Assembly: GCA_015680905.1 (NCBI GenBank)
Contig: CM027381.1
Span: forward strand, 91,413,501 to 91,477,500
Length of the DNA: 64,000 nt
Direction of reading: 5' to 3'
Origin: Coptis chinensis
Taxonomy: Eukaryota; Streptophyta; Magnoliopsida; Ranunculales; Ranunculaceae
Shown here: piece after piece, positions 34,380 to 45,860 of the stretch
Layout of the letters: each line of letters begins with the position of its first letter
Numbering within the stretch: the first letter of the stretch is position 1
Made by a program: the position numbers and the translations under genes
Notes under the pieces: generated by a model
Database searches by the model: none
What the model was told of the DNA's origin: nothing
The model's input: only the letters and a program-made list of their open reading frames with translations

Positions 34380-37300
34380 AATTTACCAATGCAAAGTTGA
34401 TGTATCTAGAGTAGAATCAGGCCAATTGCTCTAGAATAGCAAAGCATCTCTCATCTTTGGCTTAACAGAAAGGCCACATCAGATAATTTGTTCCACCAAG
34501 GAACAAAACTAAAGTATAATGAAGTATATACAAATGTGACCACACCAATACCAGGACCTGCACAACCAGTGTGATTTAATCATCTACCACACTTGACAAT
34601 AAATTAAGCAAAGAGCTCCCATTTGTTTCTAATATAAAAATCAGTTATAGATTAGAAAAACAGTTAATGTGGAAAAGTTTACCTTCAAAGCAGACCTTCA
34701 TCCCATTCAAGACCAGGCCAAGAAAGATCTTGTAGCACTGCATTTATAATGATCCATCAACATCAACAGGCTATAATGACAGATTATTGGCCCTATAAAA
34801 CTTTATGACTGGTATATCGTAAAACAGGCATAAAGCATTCACATATATTAAGCACTCTTATCTCATGTTTCAACAATTATTAGGGAGTCGATCAAACTCA
34901 ACGCAATGTCTATGGGTATCAAGATTGTGTACCTAGCAAATAACTAATGTAACAGCAAAAGAAGCAAAAGAAACATCCATTAATTAAACAAATATATATA
35001 AACCCCTCGTCAAAACTCACCTTATATAAGACAACGTTTCGAAGTTTGCTTTACATTCAACTATATATACACACCAGTACTTACAATTTTCCGTTGGCCA
35101 AAAACGGTAAATGGTCACTCTTTTCGTGTACAACTATAACATGAACTTAAAGCCGAATACATGCATCATATGAAAAAATTTCATACCGAATCATGAATTT
35201 AACCTCTACCCTTTAAATCACTACACAGACAAAAACAAAATAATCCAAACTCCGGCCTCCTCATTGAAAGAAACCAATTCCTAATAAAAAGAAACCAAAA
35301 GTCTAATAAATTAGCTAGAGAAGGGTAAGAAATAATGTAATAATTATTCTTAGTAGCATACTTTGGCGGATTGATGCAAAGAAACTCCTAGCCGGCCCGG
35401 TTCAGAAATTGTTCAACACTTCACATGGTGTTGTTACATTCAATACTGACAATAGATTTATAAAAAAAAAAAAAGAAAAAAGAAACAATAAATCAATTTT
35501 AGAAAATTGATTTGATACAATAGAATGATGAGATAGTAGTGGAGAACGTCAATATTGTAGAAAAACAAATTTTGGTGTAACAAATCAAATCGGACATAAT
35601 AGAGGTGTAGAAATTTTACTCACAAAAGTAGAATCTCGATATTGGAAATCATACATTGTGAGCGTATGAAAAATTAACATTTACCTAAAGCTAGATTCAC
35701 TTTAGAGCTATAGGAAAGGGAAGGACTCCACGCTACGCTTCACTGCAAAGTGCAAACAAACTTACACATTGCACAAAGGTGCCAACCTAAAGACTGACAT
35801 AGTACGATACTGTAGATGTTGTTATCCATCAGACTAAGCAGTATCATTGAGTTCAGTCAAATATTAATATCACAAATAAAGAAACATGATAATAAGGGCA
35901 ATAGAATAATACTACTTTCTTATTCCTTTAAGCAATAATAGTGATATATTAATGTCTAACTAAAAAGGCATCTTCATAAAACCAAATTGTGAAGGAAGTA
36001 AATATATTCACATATAAACCTTTGATCAAATAGAATGAAGATAAATAGATGGCACACCCTAATCATTTTAACAGCTTGAAAACCAAGCAGAATTTTTGTT
36101 GGTTAAAATAGAGCCCAATGTGTAGACAGACGTAGTTCACTAAAAGCATTAATCGAATAATAGCAGAGGATCTATTGACAGCCATATGTGACCTTGGATC
36201 TTAACAGTAACAAAAAAAAGACAGTAAGCATTAGCAGCTCCTGGTAAGGACTGATTGTAGAGGAGGTAAAACACCCAGACAAAATCACCCACAGATATAA
36301 TGTCAACGAATTTCCAGAAGTTTGGATTGCTTTGTGATATCTTTCAACCCATTGAGACCCCTTGACAAACACATCCACTGGAAACAGATACAACAACGAA
36401 ACTATACTAATCCAACCATATAAATTCAGCCCATTAAGTTCCAGTTTATCACACAAATAGATTAGGTGTTGGGGGATATTTTGAGTTGTAAGATCAAGGT
36501 AAACCTATAGTCCCAAAGGTTGAGGGTCAGTTTCGTGAAGCATTTTTACCAAATACCGTAGTGACAAAAAAGAACTCGAAAATATAGTGAGGTCAAAACA
36601 ATTCTATATTGAGAAAAAAATATATCATTCTAGTGACAAAGAAAATCTACGTTTATGAAGAAGCAATACTTGCTAAATACATGTATAAACATTATAACAC
36701 CATATATGTGAAAATTACTGGAACTACGTAACGAAAACAACTTAATGCTTAAAGTAAAACAATTATTGACTATTTCTCCTTTAGGGTATACTTTTCCTTT
36801 TCATAATTAGCATAACAATTTCTCCGACTTCCCATTTTCCTACCATCAGATAATGATGGTCTGATCTAAGCATAAACAAATTTTTAGGCTAAACAGTCTT
36901 GTTCACTTAATGGACAACCTTAAGGACATTTTTCCATTGAATTATTTCTTTTAATAGTACATACCATGTGTGCCCAATCATACAGAATGGATAAGCAATT
37001 ATTTTATTAGCAGAAGGTATACAACATAAAATGAGAAGAATCTTCTGTTTTAGTTTTGAATGTAGACCACACATTTGAGGTCCAAAGCATCAGGATATGG
37101 AAAAACCATCAATTTTACAGTGAAGTTTCTTGAGGCATGTGAGTGCTAACTATGCAGGAAAGCAAATAACAACATAACCATAATGCAGTAAAGTAAAGTT
37201 ATACTAATAAGTTTCTAATTTTTATATTACCCAAAATCAAAACATAGAAACAAAAGATTCAAAAGTTGCAGCTCATGAAAAAAGAACCAAAGATCTTGAG

Positions 37301-37855
37301 ATATCAAAAATAAAAACACATAAACAAAAGATTCAAAAGTTGCAGCTCATGAAAAAAGAACCAGAGATCCTGAGATAAAATTTCTACTATATTCTATGTT
37401 GCCACTCTATTCCAGCTCAATAAAGTTCAGAAAATACTCGAACATACTACCTCTTTCTCAACAACTAATGCACAAACTTTCTCCCGTGTCAAGTGTTTAT
37501 ATATTTTCTTCCTGTCATATCCATGTGTCTTTTTTGGCGAAGGGCTTGGATGTTTAATGGGATAAATCAACATTATCACATTGTTATCTATACATTAATG
37601 GGTCAAAACTGAAATATGGTTTTAGATATATAGCAGTCAAAATGACTTTAGTACAGGTTCATTATAAATCCAATACCTAACCGAGAATTACCTGTGAAAT
37701 AAGCACCATAAACACCATTACCAAGTGACTATAGATACACAGTCAAAATAGCCCCAAGACCCTCAGCAATCCTAACCTCAAACTGCGTGTACTGTATGAA
37801 TGACTATGATTATGTAAGATAATAATTTAATGACAACCTAAAGTTGGATTGCACT
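34380..37855. other. Gene-poor AT-rich region
   Basis: No supported gene. Contains a 74-bp tandem duplication at about 37245-37380 and scattered A-runs (35460-35480). A 94-residue frame at 36456-36172 (-) has no recognisable motif. Confidence 0.45.
37245..37385 (+). repeat. 74-bp tandem duplication
   Basis: CAAAAGATTCAAAAGTTGCA starts at 37251 and again at 37325, continuing through GCTCATGAAAAAAGAACC in both copies with two or three differences. Confidence 0.9.
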
Positions 37856-37860
37856 GTGGT

Positions 37861-38219
37861 TGTTTCACCCCTAAATAGTGTTAAGACTACAGTTCACTAT
37901 TTCTCAAACACTATTACAACTCCTAATACTATTCCTCTCTCTCCCTTTGGGTCGTCCCCTTCTTTTCTTAGGGCTCCTCTCTTGGAACAATGAATCTCTC
38001 TCCATCTCTCTCTCCACTTCTTTTTCTTTATATCTTTCCCTCTCTCAATCCTAGCCTTCCACCTGTCCATCCATCTCGCGGTCTTCTTCTTTCCACGTGT
38101 AGGGTTTTCGTACCGCGACAGATGTCCCATCTCGATCCGTGAACGCGCGGCTATGTATCTTATCTTCGACACTGGTGCCGCCATCGCTGATTTCGGGGTC
38201 CCCTTATCCTACCACCACA
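37861..38219 (-). repeat. 3' LTR of Tat element
   Basis: Plus-strand ends TGTTTCACCCCTAAATAGTG and ...CCTACCACCACA. Matches 46983-47347 over its whole length. CT-rich middle with CTCTCTCTCC runs that differ in length between the two copies. Confidence 0.95.
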
Positions 38220-38235
38220 GATGCCCCCTCTCGAG
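38220..38235 (-). other. Polypurine tract of Tat element
   Basis: Minus strand CGAGAGGGGGCATC lies immediately before the TG of the 3' LTR, where plus-strand DNA synthesis is primed in LTR retrotransposons. Confidence 0.7.
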
Positions 38236-38457
38236 TCTGCGATTATTACACGATCGGGGGGTCGAGAGTCCAGCTGGTTCCATTATCTAGTCGCGGCCTT
38301 CCACCACCCTTGCACCGCTGGATTCACGCGCCCCCCCACGTGCCTGTGGCTTGCGTCCCTTCGATTCTCGTGTATCCACGTGTCATCCCCTGGCTGGTTC
38401 CTTTTGGTGTCTCCTCAATTTCACCTCCTCCCAGATTACACTTCTACCCTTCCCTCT

Positions 38458-38464
38458 TATAAAA
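38458..38464 (+). promoter_or_regulatory. TATA box for antisense accessory gene
   Basis: TATAAAA in the context CTTATAAAAGCCC, 238 bp inside the 3' LTR border and about 300 bp before the first suitable ATG (38760). It faces the plus strand, opposite to gag-pol, and a pyrimidine-rich leader suitable for a start site follows within 30 bp. Confidence 0.7.
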
Positions 38465-38759
38465 GCCCGCTCGATTCTCTTTCTTTCTCATTTAGTTTCT
38501 CACTCTCCTCTAGATTTATTCTCACCACAACTCACCCCTCTCCTCCTTTTGTCTACTCCGATCAAGCATGCGGTTGTGCTTTGTGAGTTTTTTCTGCCCA
38601 AGCTCTTGTACCAGCTGCTCTCCCCCTTTCCTCAGGTTGGTCTTCTTCTCCCATTATTTCCCTTTACTTGCTGTTTTGTGCATTTCTCCTTTGAACTAAA
38701 GATTTCCCCATCTCCAATCTGTCGTGACGGTGTGTCTTCTTCTTTAAATCCTTTCCTCA

Positions 38760-40841
38760 ATGTCGGATTCCAGATCCGACGCCTCTTCCTCCTCCCCTTC
38801 CCGCGGTGTTACCCCTCCCTCTCCCCTTCTCGCGGTGTTGCCCCTCCCCCTCCCCTAGATCCGACCGAGGCTCCATCCACTTCCGGGCAACTCTTTGCCC
38901 TTCCGCCGCCTCCCCGACGCAGCCGTAGACCTAACCTAGAAGCTGTTAAGGCGGCTTACAGTATACCTGTTGATGTCATTTTAGAGCATGTGCCTGACCT
39001 AACTTACTTTCCTCACTTAGTTCCTTACAAACCGGGGTGTCTCGTGGCCACGGTAGGGCAGATTGTTGCAGGCCTCCGCTTACCCCTCACCCGTCTTGAT
39101 GTTGAGGTGTGTAACCATTTTAATATCCCCCCTTGCCAAGGCATTGGTAATTTCTGGAGGATTATGTATGCCGCGAACCATTACAACAAATCTGGAATCC
39201 CCAAGATAACGGTTCGTGACATGACTGCCCACTTTTACATCAAAAAGAGCACAAAGGATGTCAATGTGGGCTACCATTCTTTCTGTGTCTGCCCTAGGAA
39301 GCAACATTTTGTCCTCCGTGTCACCTCATCAGACAAGGTGTGGCACCACTATCCACTGTACATCTCTGAAAACTTTCTATCCGCGGATCTTCCTTCGAAC
39401 TGAACCTTACACATCTGGCTTTCCTTCCCAGTGGTGAGTACCCCTTTTATTTATCCTTCAATGCGTATGTTCCTTGGTTCCTCATATAATCTTGCACTTC
39501 TTCTCTATAGGTTGGCGACCGGACTCGAAGTCGCGACCCTACGACCACATCTCCTCCACAATTTTCCAGAAGCTCGCGATCTTGGATCCTCTCAGTCTGC
39601 GGTTCTTGGAATTGATCCTACCACAGCCACTCTGCTACTGTCGGACCCCTAATTGAAGGTTTTTGGAGGGTATAGTTCCCCCTTTTTTCGTCCCCCTCCC
39701 CCCAAGGAGAGAAAGTCGTGAAACTCCCCGCCTCCCAGGAAAAGAAACCACCCCAAGAAATCTCCACACCGCCCAATACCTATCTGGCTATCCCCACCTC
39801 CCTCTTCCAACTCCCCTTCTCATTTCGTAGCCCGTCCTTCTTACCAATCCCTGACCACTTGGGAAGATTAATGCCTATCCCCTCATTCTCCCTCTATAGC
39901 TTCACCCCACTTCGATATGGGTGTTAACAAGCGCAAGCTCTTTGACAGTGACTCGGATGAGGATGCCATCACGAAGTGGCCCCCTCCACGGTCGCCCGCT
40001 CGTCTCCTAGCCCGGCCTCTAAGCGACCGCGGACTTCTGTGTTTGATGAGACTCCAGCCAATCTGTCTTCCTACTACCTGCCCCCCCCCAAAGACGGCCG
40101 CCCGGAAGGAAGGTGGCTCCCTGATTGGGCAAAGGGGCTACTAACCCTGTCCCTGCTTTCTGCCCCGCTTTCAAGGTCCGAAATCGCACCATCAACATCA
40201 ATGATTCGGCCTTAGACAACCCTGCAGTGGCTTCTTCCCTGTTCTATGGGTCCCACCTCCCCAAAGATCTGGCGAATGCTGAAGGGGGCTCCTTTGAAAA
40301 TCACCAAACTTCGTTCTACACTGCCTGGGAAAAGGTACCCTTTCCCTCGCACTAAGTGTCTTCCCTGTTCTTTTCCAAGTAACCTGACTCTTGTTCTCTT
40401 TTTCAGATGAGCTTGGACATCTCCTACATGATCCGCGACCTCTTTGGTGCAAGGTTCAGAATTGAACAGCTGGATAAAGAAGTTGCTCGTCTTGAACAAC
40501 AGAATAGTGCCGCAGAACTAGATAAGCTCAGAGCCCAGGACAAGCTCAAGACTGCTGAGGCCTCCCACCTTACTTATATGGATAAGGTTAATGACCGCTT
40601 GAGTTATCAGCGCAAAACCCTCTTATCGCAGCACAATGCAGCCATCGTATCTCTCTCCCAGAAGCACCAGGATGATACAGCGACCCTCCTAAAACAACAT
40701 GAATCTGACATGGATAAGCTCCAGGATCAATTCCGTGCCCAAGCTGACAAGAGGGTGGCCAAGAAGGTCAAGGAGGAGTATGATAGGCTTATCAAAGAAG
40801 GCCGCCTCCTTCATGAAGCACCCCGCCGCGCCTCGTGGTAA
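38760..40841 (+). pseudogene. Antisense accessory gene of Tat element, spliced
   Basis: Lies opposite to pol, between integrase and the 3' LTR. Start chosen at ATG 38760 (MSDSRSDASSSSPSRGVTPP). A 29-bp direct duplication (38802/38831) then shifts the frame. The main domain (about 38935-39400) contains VDVILEHVPDLTYFPHLVPY, GQIVAGLRLPLTRLDVEVCN, GNFWRIMYAANHYNKSGIPK and HSFCVCPRK, a pattern like the Putative gypsy type transposon family (Pfam Transposase_28), recalled from memory. A TGA at 39401 replaces a probable Trp. A GTGAGT donor at 39434 and CTATAG acceptor at 39510 bound a 77-bp intron. Later exons encode KRKLFDSDSDED and SKRPRTSVFDE (nuclear-localisation-like), with a frame change between them. 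A second intron (donor 40336, acceptor about 40406) leads to a coiled coil (40407-40841). Layout matches known antisense genes of Tat elements such as Grande gene23; function unknown. Confidence 0.75.
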
Positions 40842-41925
40842 TGCGAGGTCGCAATGGCACCCATAAGAACGCCAGGAGGTAGCCGAGGTAAGCCCGACTT
40901 GGTGGCTGGGGCCATTGACGCGGCTGCGGATGCAGTAAGTGAGGAGGCCGCTGATGCAGTGACCGTGAGGATGTTTAAGTTCCCCTTGTGTTGGGAGTAG
41001 TTTTGTTATGCCCTTTCTTGGTTTCATTTGTTGTTGTTTTTGCCACACTGATTATGCTACATTTTATTTTAATTTCGCTCCTGATGTTGAGGAGGACTGA
41101 ATGTGATGGTTGTGTTATCTACTTGCCCAATATGTTGTCATCTATGTTTTATCTATTTATGGGATCAATTAGCAGTGAAACTCATGTTTATATTTTTACC
41201 TCTTCTACTGGGAGCAACTCGATTTGCCTTCCCTCTCTTGACTCGGTGATTTGGTTGCACCTGCCTATGCCGGGGCACCACTCCTTCTCCTTACTCAGGT
41301 TGGACCCCTTGTTCGCGGCAGGTGGAAACCCCTTCGCCTCCACTAACCTATGACCTCATATCCGCCATGGGGCAACTCATTTTGCCCCGGCTCGTATGGG
41401 ACCTCATACCCAGCATGGGGCAACTCATTTTGCCCCGTAGTTGAGCTCGGACCTCTTGTCTATGAAGGGCTCCTCCCCTCCATTTCCTTCACTTTGAAGG
41501 ACAAGCAAAGTTCATGTAACATTATCCATCCCAAAAGTGCTATGGTTTTATATATATACAAATAGCTTATGCAGCTGACAGCTTTTCCCATTACATTCAT
41601 TCATGAAACTTTTTCAACAACCTTACGTTCCATGGTCTCTCCACCATTTCCCCTTCCAAGGTTTGTAACCTGTAGGTGCCTGTCCCTCCCACGTCAACCA
41701 CAGTGTAGGGTCCCTCCCAAGTTGGACCCAATTTCCCCTCGTTCACTTTTTTTGTCTGGGGGGGTCACTTTCATGGAGCACCCTGATCTCCTACCTTGAA
41801 TCTCCTCAGTCTCACCCTCTTGTTGTACTGCCTTTGGAGGTGGTGATGATACTCTTCCAGTTTAATGCGTGCGGTATCTCTTCTCTCTTCAGCCAAATTC
41901 ATGTCCCTGAACAGGATTCCCCAGT
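40842..41925. other. Tat element 3' region between integrase and accessory gene
   Basis: Mostly non-coding. Contains two hairpin repeats at about 41350-41440 (listed separately) and an AT-rich part (41040-41200). On the minus strand around 41640-41860 the C-terminal end of integrase may be readable (GDQGAP-like phrases), but frames are broken. Confidence 0.5.
41344..41440 (+). repeat. Tandem 48-bp unit with GGGGCAA/TTGCCCC hairpin
   Basis: Two adjacent copies of ACCTCATAyCC..CATGGGGCAACTCATTTTGCCCCG. In each copy GGGGCAA and TTGCCCC form a 7-bp stem around a 6-base loop (about 41368-41387 and 41416-41435). Confidence 0.85.
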
Positions 41926-41929
41926 TTGA

Positions 41930-42693
41930 TCAATCTTCGACAGCTCGAGTTCGAGTGGTTACCGCCACCATTTGTAACAATATCACGGCCTCTACGCCAT
42001 ATGCCAACGAAAAGGGAGTCTCCTTGGTAGTGGTCCGCGGTGTTGTCCGATAGGCCCACAACACATGGTTTAATTCGTCGGCCCACGCCCCTTTCATGTC
42101 TTCCAGTTTCCTCTTGAGATTGTTAAGTATGGTTTTGTTGGAAGACTCAACCTGTCCATTGCCCTCAGGGTTGTATGGGGCCGAGAACCCCTGCTTAACA
42201 TGATAGGCTTGCAAAAACTTCTTCACTTTCGATCTCGTGAACTGGGTTCCATTGTCGCGATAATAGCATAGGGCAGCCCGAACCAACATATAATGTTCTC
42301 CCACAAGAATTTGACCACTTGTACCTCTTTCACCTGCTGCAGCGGCATGGCCTCAATCCACTTTGTAAAGTAGTCGGTCGCGGCCAACATGAATCTCCTC
42401 TTACCTCTGGCCATGGGCAGCGGTCCCACTATATCGAGGGCCCCCATCGCGAATGGCCATGAACTAGACACATTGTGTAGCGGCTCTGCTGGGGCAAATA
42501 TTAGTTGAGAAAATCTCTGACATTTCTCACATTTTTTGGCAAACTCCACAACGTCTCTTTTCATGTGAGGCCAGAAGTATCCTTGCGTTAACAACTGGTG
42601 TACCGTTGTCCTACCCGCTGAATGGCTCCCACAATCTCCCCCGTGTAGCTCCCCGAGCACCTCTTGCGCTAGCCTCGGTCCCAAACATTTCAA
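41930..42693 (-). pseudogene. Tat-type integrase
   Basis: Segment 42693-42223 carries the zinc finger (HGGDCGSH...CEKCQRF) and the first catalytic Asp (MGALDIVGPLPMARGKRRFM). Segment 42304-41930 reads YYRDNGTQF (second Asp), then APYNPEGNGQVESSNKTILN with the catalytic Glu and WAYRTTPRTTTKETPFSLAY. A frame change near 42240-42300 separates the two. The C-terminal part is not clearly readable. Confidence 0.85.
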
Positions 42694-43732
42694 TAAAGGC
42701 CCCTCCTATCAGCGTGTACCTCCGGGATGCCTGTTCCAGTATTCGTTTCTCTCTTGGGTCAATCACCTCACACCCCGACAAGAACTGCTTGAAAGGCTCC
42801 ATCCAACCTTCGTCCTCCTCCGCGGTATTCAGTATCTCCAAAGACTCCTCGGTACTCGGTCTATCCAATTTCCTCACTTTGATGGTCCTCTCCTCGGATC
42901 CTGGCATGGCTGCAGCCACATAGGCCAGAGCGTCTGCGTGGTGATTCTCCCCATGATTCAAATGAATAAATCGGATCTGTGTGAATTTCGCCGCCCAACT
43001 GCGTAAGATTCCCAAATACTTTGCCATTCTGGGGCATCTTGTCGTGAACCCTCTATTTGCTTGGCATACCACGAAATTTGAGTAAGAGTAAACGGTAAGT
43101 TCCTTCACGCCTAAGCTCTCATCCATCCTCATGCCCGTAATCATTGCCTCATATTCTGCCTCATTATTTGACGCTGCGAATCCCAACTTCATTGTCTGTT
43201 CGAGTCTATTGTCATCCGGCGTAACCAGCACCACACCTATTCCGCTGCCTGCATCCGTTGCTGAGCCATCTGCGAATACTCTCCAACCATTCCTCTCATC
43301 CCATGGGTTCAGGCGATCTAGTTCCTCTTCTTGCTCAGGCTCCAAAACCATCTCCTCCCCCCATGTAGGATCCTCTGCCGGGAACTCTGCCAAAAACTCT
43401 GCCACGACCTTAGCTTTCTCTGCCGTTCTAATCTGATCTTGGATCTCATATGAACTCAACATCACGGCCCATTTCAGCATTCTTCCTGACTTCTCCGCCC
43501 TCAGAGCTTGTTTAAGGGGCAAATTCGTCACCATGATCATTGCGTGGGCTTCGAAATACGGCGTCAGCTTTAGGGCTGAGAATATCAAGGCAAGAGCATA
43601 TTTCTCCACTCGGCTGTATCTAGTCTCCGCATCTAACAAAGTCTTACTTTGGAAATACACTGGTTTTTCCACTTTATCCACAACGCGAACAAGGATCGAG
43701 TTGATTGCATACTCCGTGACCCCCAGATACAA
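42611..43732 (-). pseudogene. Tat-type RNase H pair
   Basis: A 373-residue open frame. The first RNase H (residues 1-125) reads VEKPVYFQSKTLLDAETRYS and EKYALALIFSALKL. The second, archaeal-type RNase H (about 145-275) reads WRVFADGSATDAGSGIGVVL (first Asp), NNEAEYEAMITGM (Glu), VYSYSNFVVCQANRGF and HADALAYVAAAM (last Asp). In the sister element the third motif is YSDSNLV; here the Asp is Tyr, so this copy has lost a catalytic residue. Possession of two RNase H domains is a hallmark of the Tat lineage. Confidence 0.85.
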
Positions 43733-43746
43733 ATATAGCTTCTCTC

Positions 43747-44874
43747 CTAATTTGTGTGCGACAACAGAGGTGCTTCCCCCAGATACTTTTTTAACTCCTG
43801 AAATGCTCCTTCACATTCCGTTGTCCATGCGAAATCTGTGGTGTTCCTCAGTAGCCTATACAGCGGCCTACATTTGTCGGATGATTTTGAAATGAATTTG
43901 TTAATGGCCGCGACTCTTTCCGCTAACCGCTGCACCTCTTTCACCGTTTGCGGCGACGACATCTCCACCAATGACCTTATCTATTCGGGGTTTGCCTCTA
44001 TTCCCCACTGTGTCACTATATACCCCAGAAATTTTCCCGTGGTGACTCCGAATGTGCACTTCTCTGGGTTGAGTTTCAAATTGTGGGCTCGCAGTATCCT
44101 GAATGTTTCCCTCAACCCCTCCAGATGTTCTGCCTCTGACATGCTTTTCTCCACCATATCGTCTATGTATATCTCAATGCCCTTTCGAATTTTACTTTCG
44201 AACATTTTCTCCCCCAACCATTGGAAAGTGGCTCCTGCGTTCTTTAACCCGAACGACATCCTTGTATAGCAATAAGTACCCCCTTCCACTACGAAGGATG
44301 TGTTTTCCTGATCAGGTCCATGCATCGCAACCTAGTTGTATCCCATGGATGCATCCATAAATGAGAACATTCTGAACCCCGCCGTTCTGTCCACCAACTC
44401 ATCTACTCGCGGCATAGGATAACTGTCCTTGGGACACTCCAAGTTTACGTCCGTGAAGTCAACACACATTCGCACCTTGTCATTTTTCTTTGGGACCGTA
44501 ACTATATTGGACAACCAGTTCGTGAACTCCACCTCCCTTATGATCCCCGCTCCTTTCATCTTGGCAACCTCCTCCCGGATTCTTTCCGCATACTTAGGTC
44601 TCACTCCCCTCATCTTCTGTCTCACTGGTTTCGCATCCTCCCTCATATGTAGTCGGTGACATGCGAACTCAGGGTCCAACCCGGTGATATCCTCTATCCC
44701 CCATGCGAACATATCTCTATTCTCCGACAAGCACTGCACCAACTTACTTTTCCACTCCTCCGTCAGATTAGACCCTACCGATGTAAATTTCTCTTCTTCG
44801 CCCTCTCCCAAATTTACTACTTCTATTTCATCCAAAGTCTTTGGGCCCACCGCGGCTTCCTCCGCCCCTTCCAC
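43747..44874 (-). pseudogene. Tat-type reverse transcriptase
   Basis: Segments 44874-44332 (VRMCVDFTDVNLECPKDSYP, FMDASMGYN), 44325-43981 (RMSFGLKNAGATFQWLGEKM, IEIYIDDMVEKSMS, so the YxDD motif is intact) and 43971-43747 (CRPLYRLLRNTTDFAWTTEC). They are separated by in-frame TAG stops at 44332 and 43981, each explicable as a CAG-to-TAG change, and a frame change near 43740. Confidence 0.85.
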
Positions 44875-44949
44875 TGCCCTGCACTGTAATTGCTATGCTT
44901 GCCTTTTCCGGGGTCGGTGGCTTCGCCTCTCAGTTCGCGGACCATCCTT

Positions 44950-45726
44950 TTAAGCGTGTCCGATGGATCGTTTCTTCAATGCCACCTGATCTCCGCGGAC
45001 CTCGTACATTCCTGTTGGGGTGGGGAATCGAATAACTTGATAATAGTTCGAAGGCACCGCCTTCATTTCGTGTATCCATCTCCTCCCCAGGATCGCGTTG
45101 TATTGGGAGTTAGAATCGACCACCATAAATCTTGAGAACACTGTCACGGGCCTTGTCGTTACCGATAACAGAAGTTCTCCCATAGGCTCCGTGACGCTCC
45201 CATTAAACCCATACAAGCTGGACCGCGGCGGCCTTAGTTGCCCCGGATCAATCCTTATCTCCTCCAACGCTCCCCTAAACAGCAAGTCCACTGCGCTGCC
45301 ACAATCAATCAGTACCCTTTTGACCATGTAATTACCCATCGCCACTGTAATGACCAACGCATCTTCATGTGGGGTATCGACGGCTTGGAGATCTGTCCTA
45401 GAGAATGTAATCTTGTGTTCCCTGCTCATTGACTCTACACTGTATCGCTGTCCTCTGGGCGACTCGTTGATCTGCTGAATACTCGTTGTTCTCCTTACCT
45501 TATCTCTGTGGGCGTTGTGACTCAGAACTTCTCCACTAAAAATAACATTTATGGTTCCCAATATTCTCCCCAGAGCTGGCACCGGCTCCCCATTTGGGGG
45601 TTCTGCTATAAATTCTCTCATCATTCCCTTCTCTATCAACCTCTGGACCAACCATTTCAATGCATAACAATCATTGGTTTCATGATTGCGTACCTGGTGA
45701 TACTCACAGTACAGCTTATTTGGCAT
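44950..45726 (-). pseudogene. Tat-type protease region
   Basis: A 258-residue open frame starting after a zinc-knuckle-like segment (CEYHQVRNHETNDCYALKWL). The active site reads VLIDCGSAVDLLFRGAL, and SQYNAILGRRWIHEMKAVPS follows. Cys replaces the usual Thr/Ser beside the catalytic Asp, as also in the sister element at 23100, so this is a family trait. Confidence 0.85.
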
Positions 45727-45860
45727 TTCAGCAGGGACGGTTCGCGGACCCTCATACCCTTACACATTTTTTATCAACGGCAGTATCTCACTCAACGGCC
45801 TTTTTAAAGGTGCGTGTTCCAGCTCGCAGTATGGCTTCCTCTCTCTTTGTTCTCTTTGCG

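Noticed and set aside
36172-36456. 94-residue minus-strand frame
   Set aside because: No recognisable motif, no splice context and hydrophobic low-complexity composition; probably chance.
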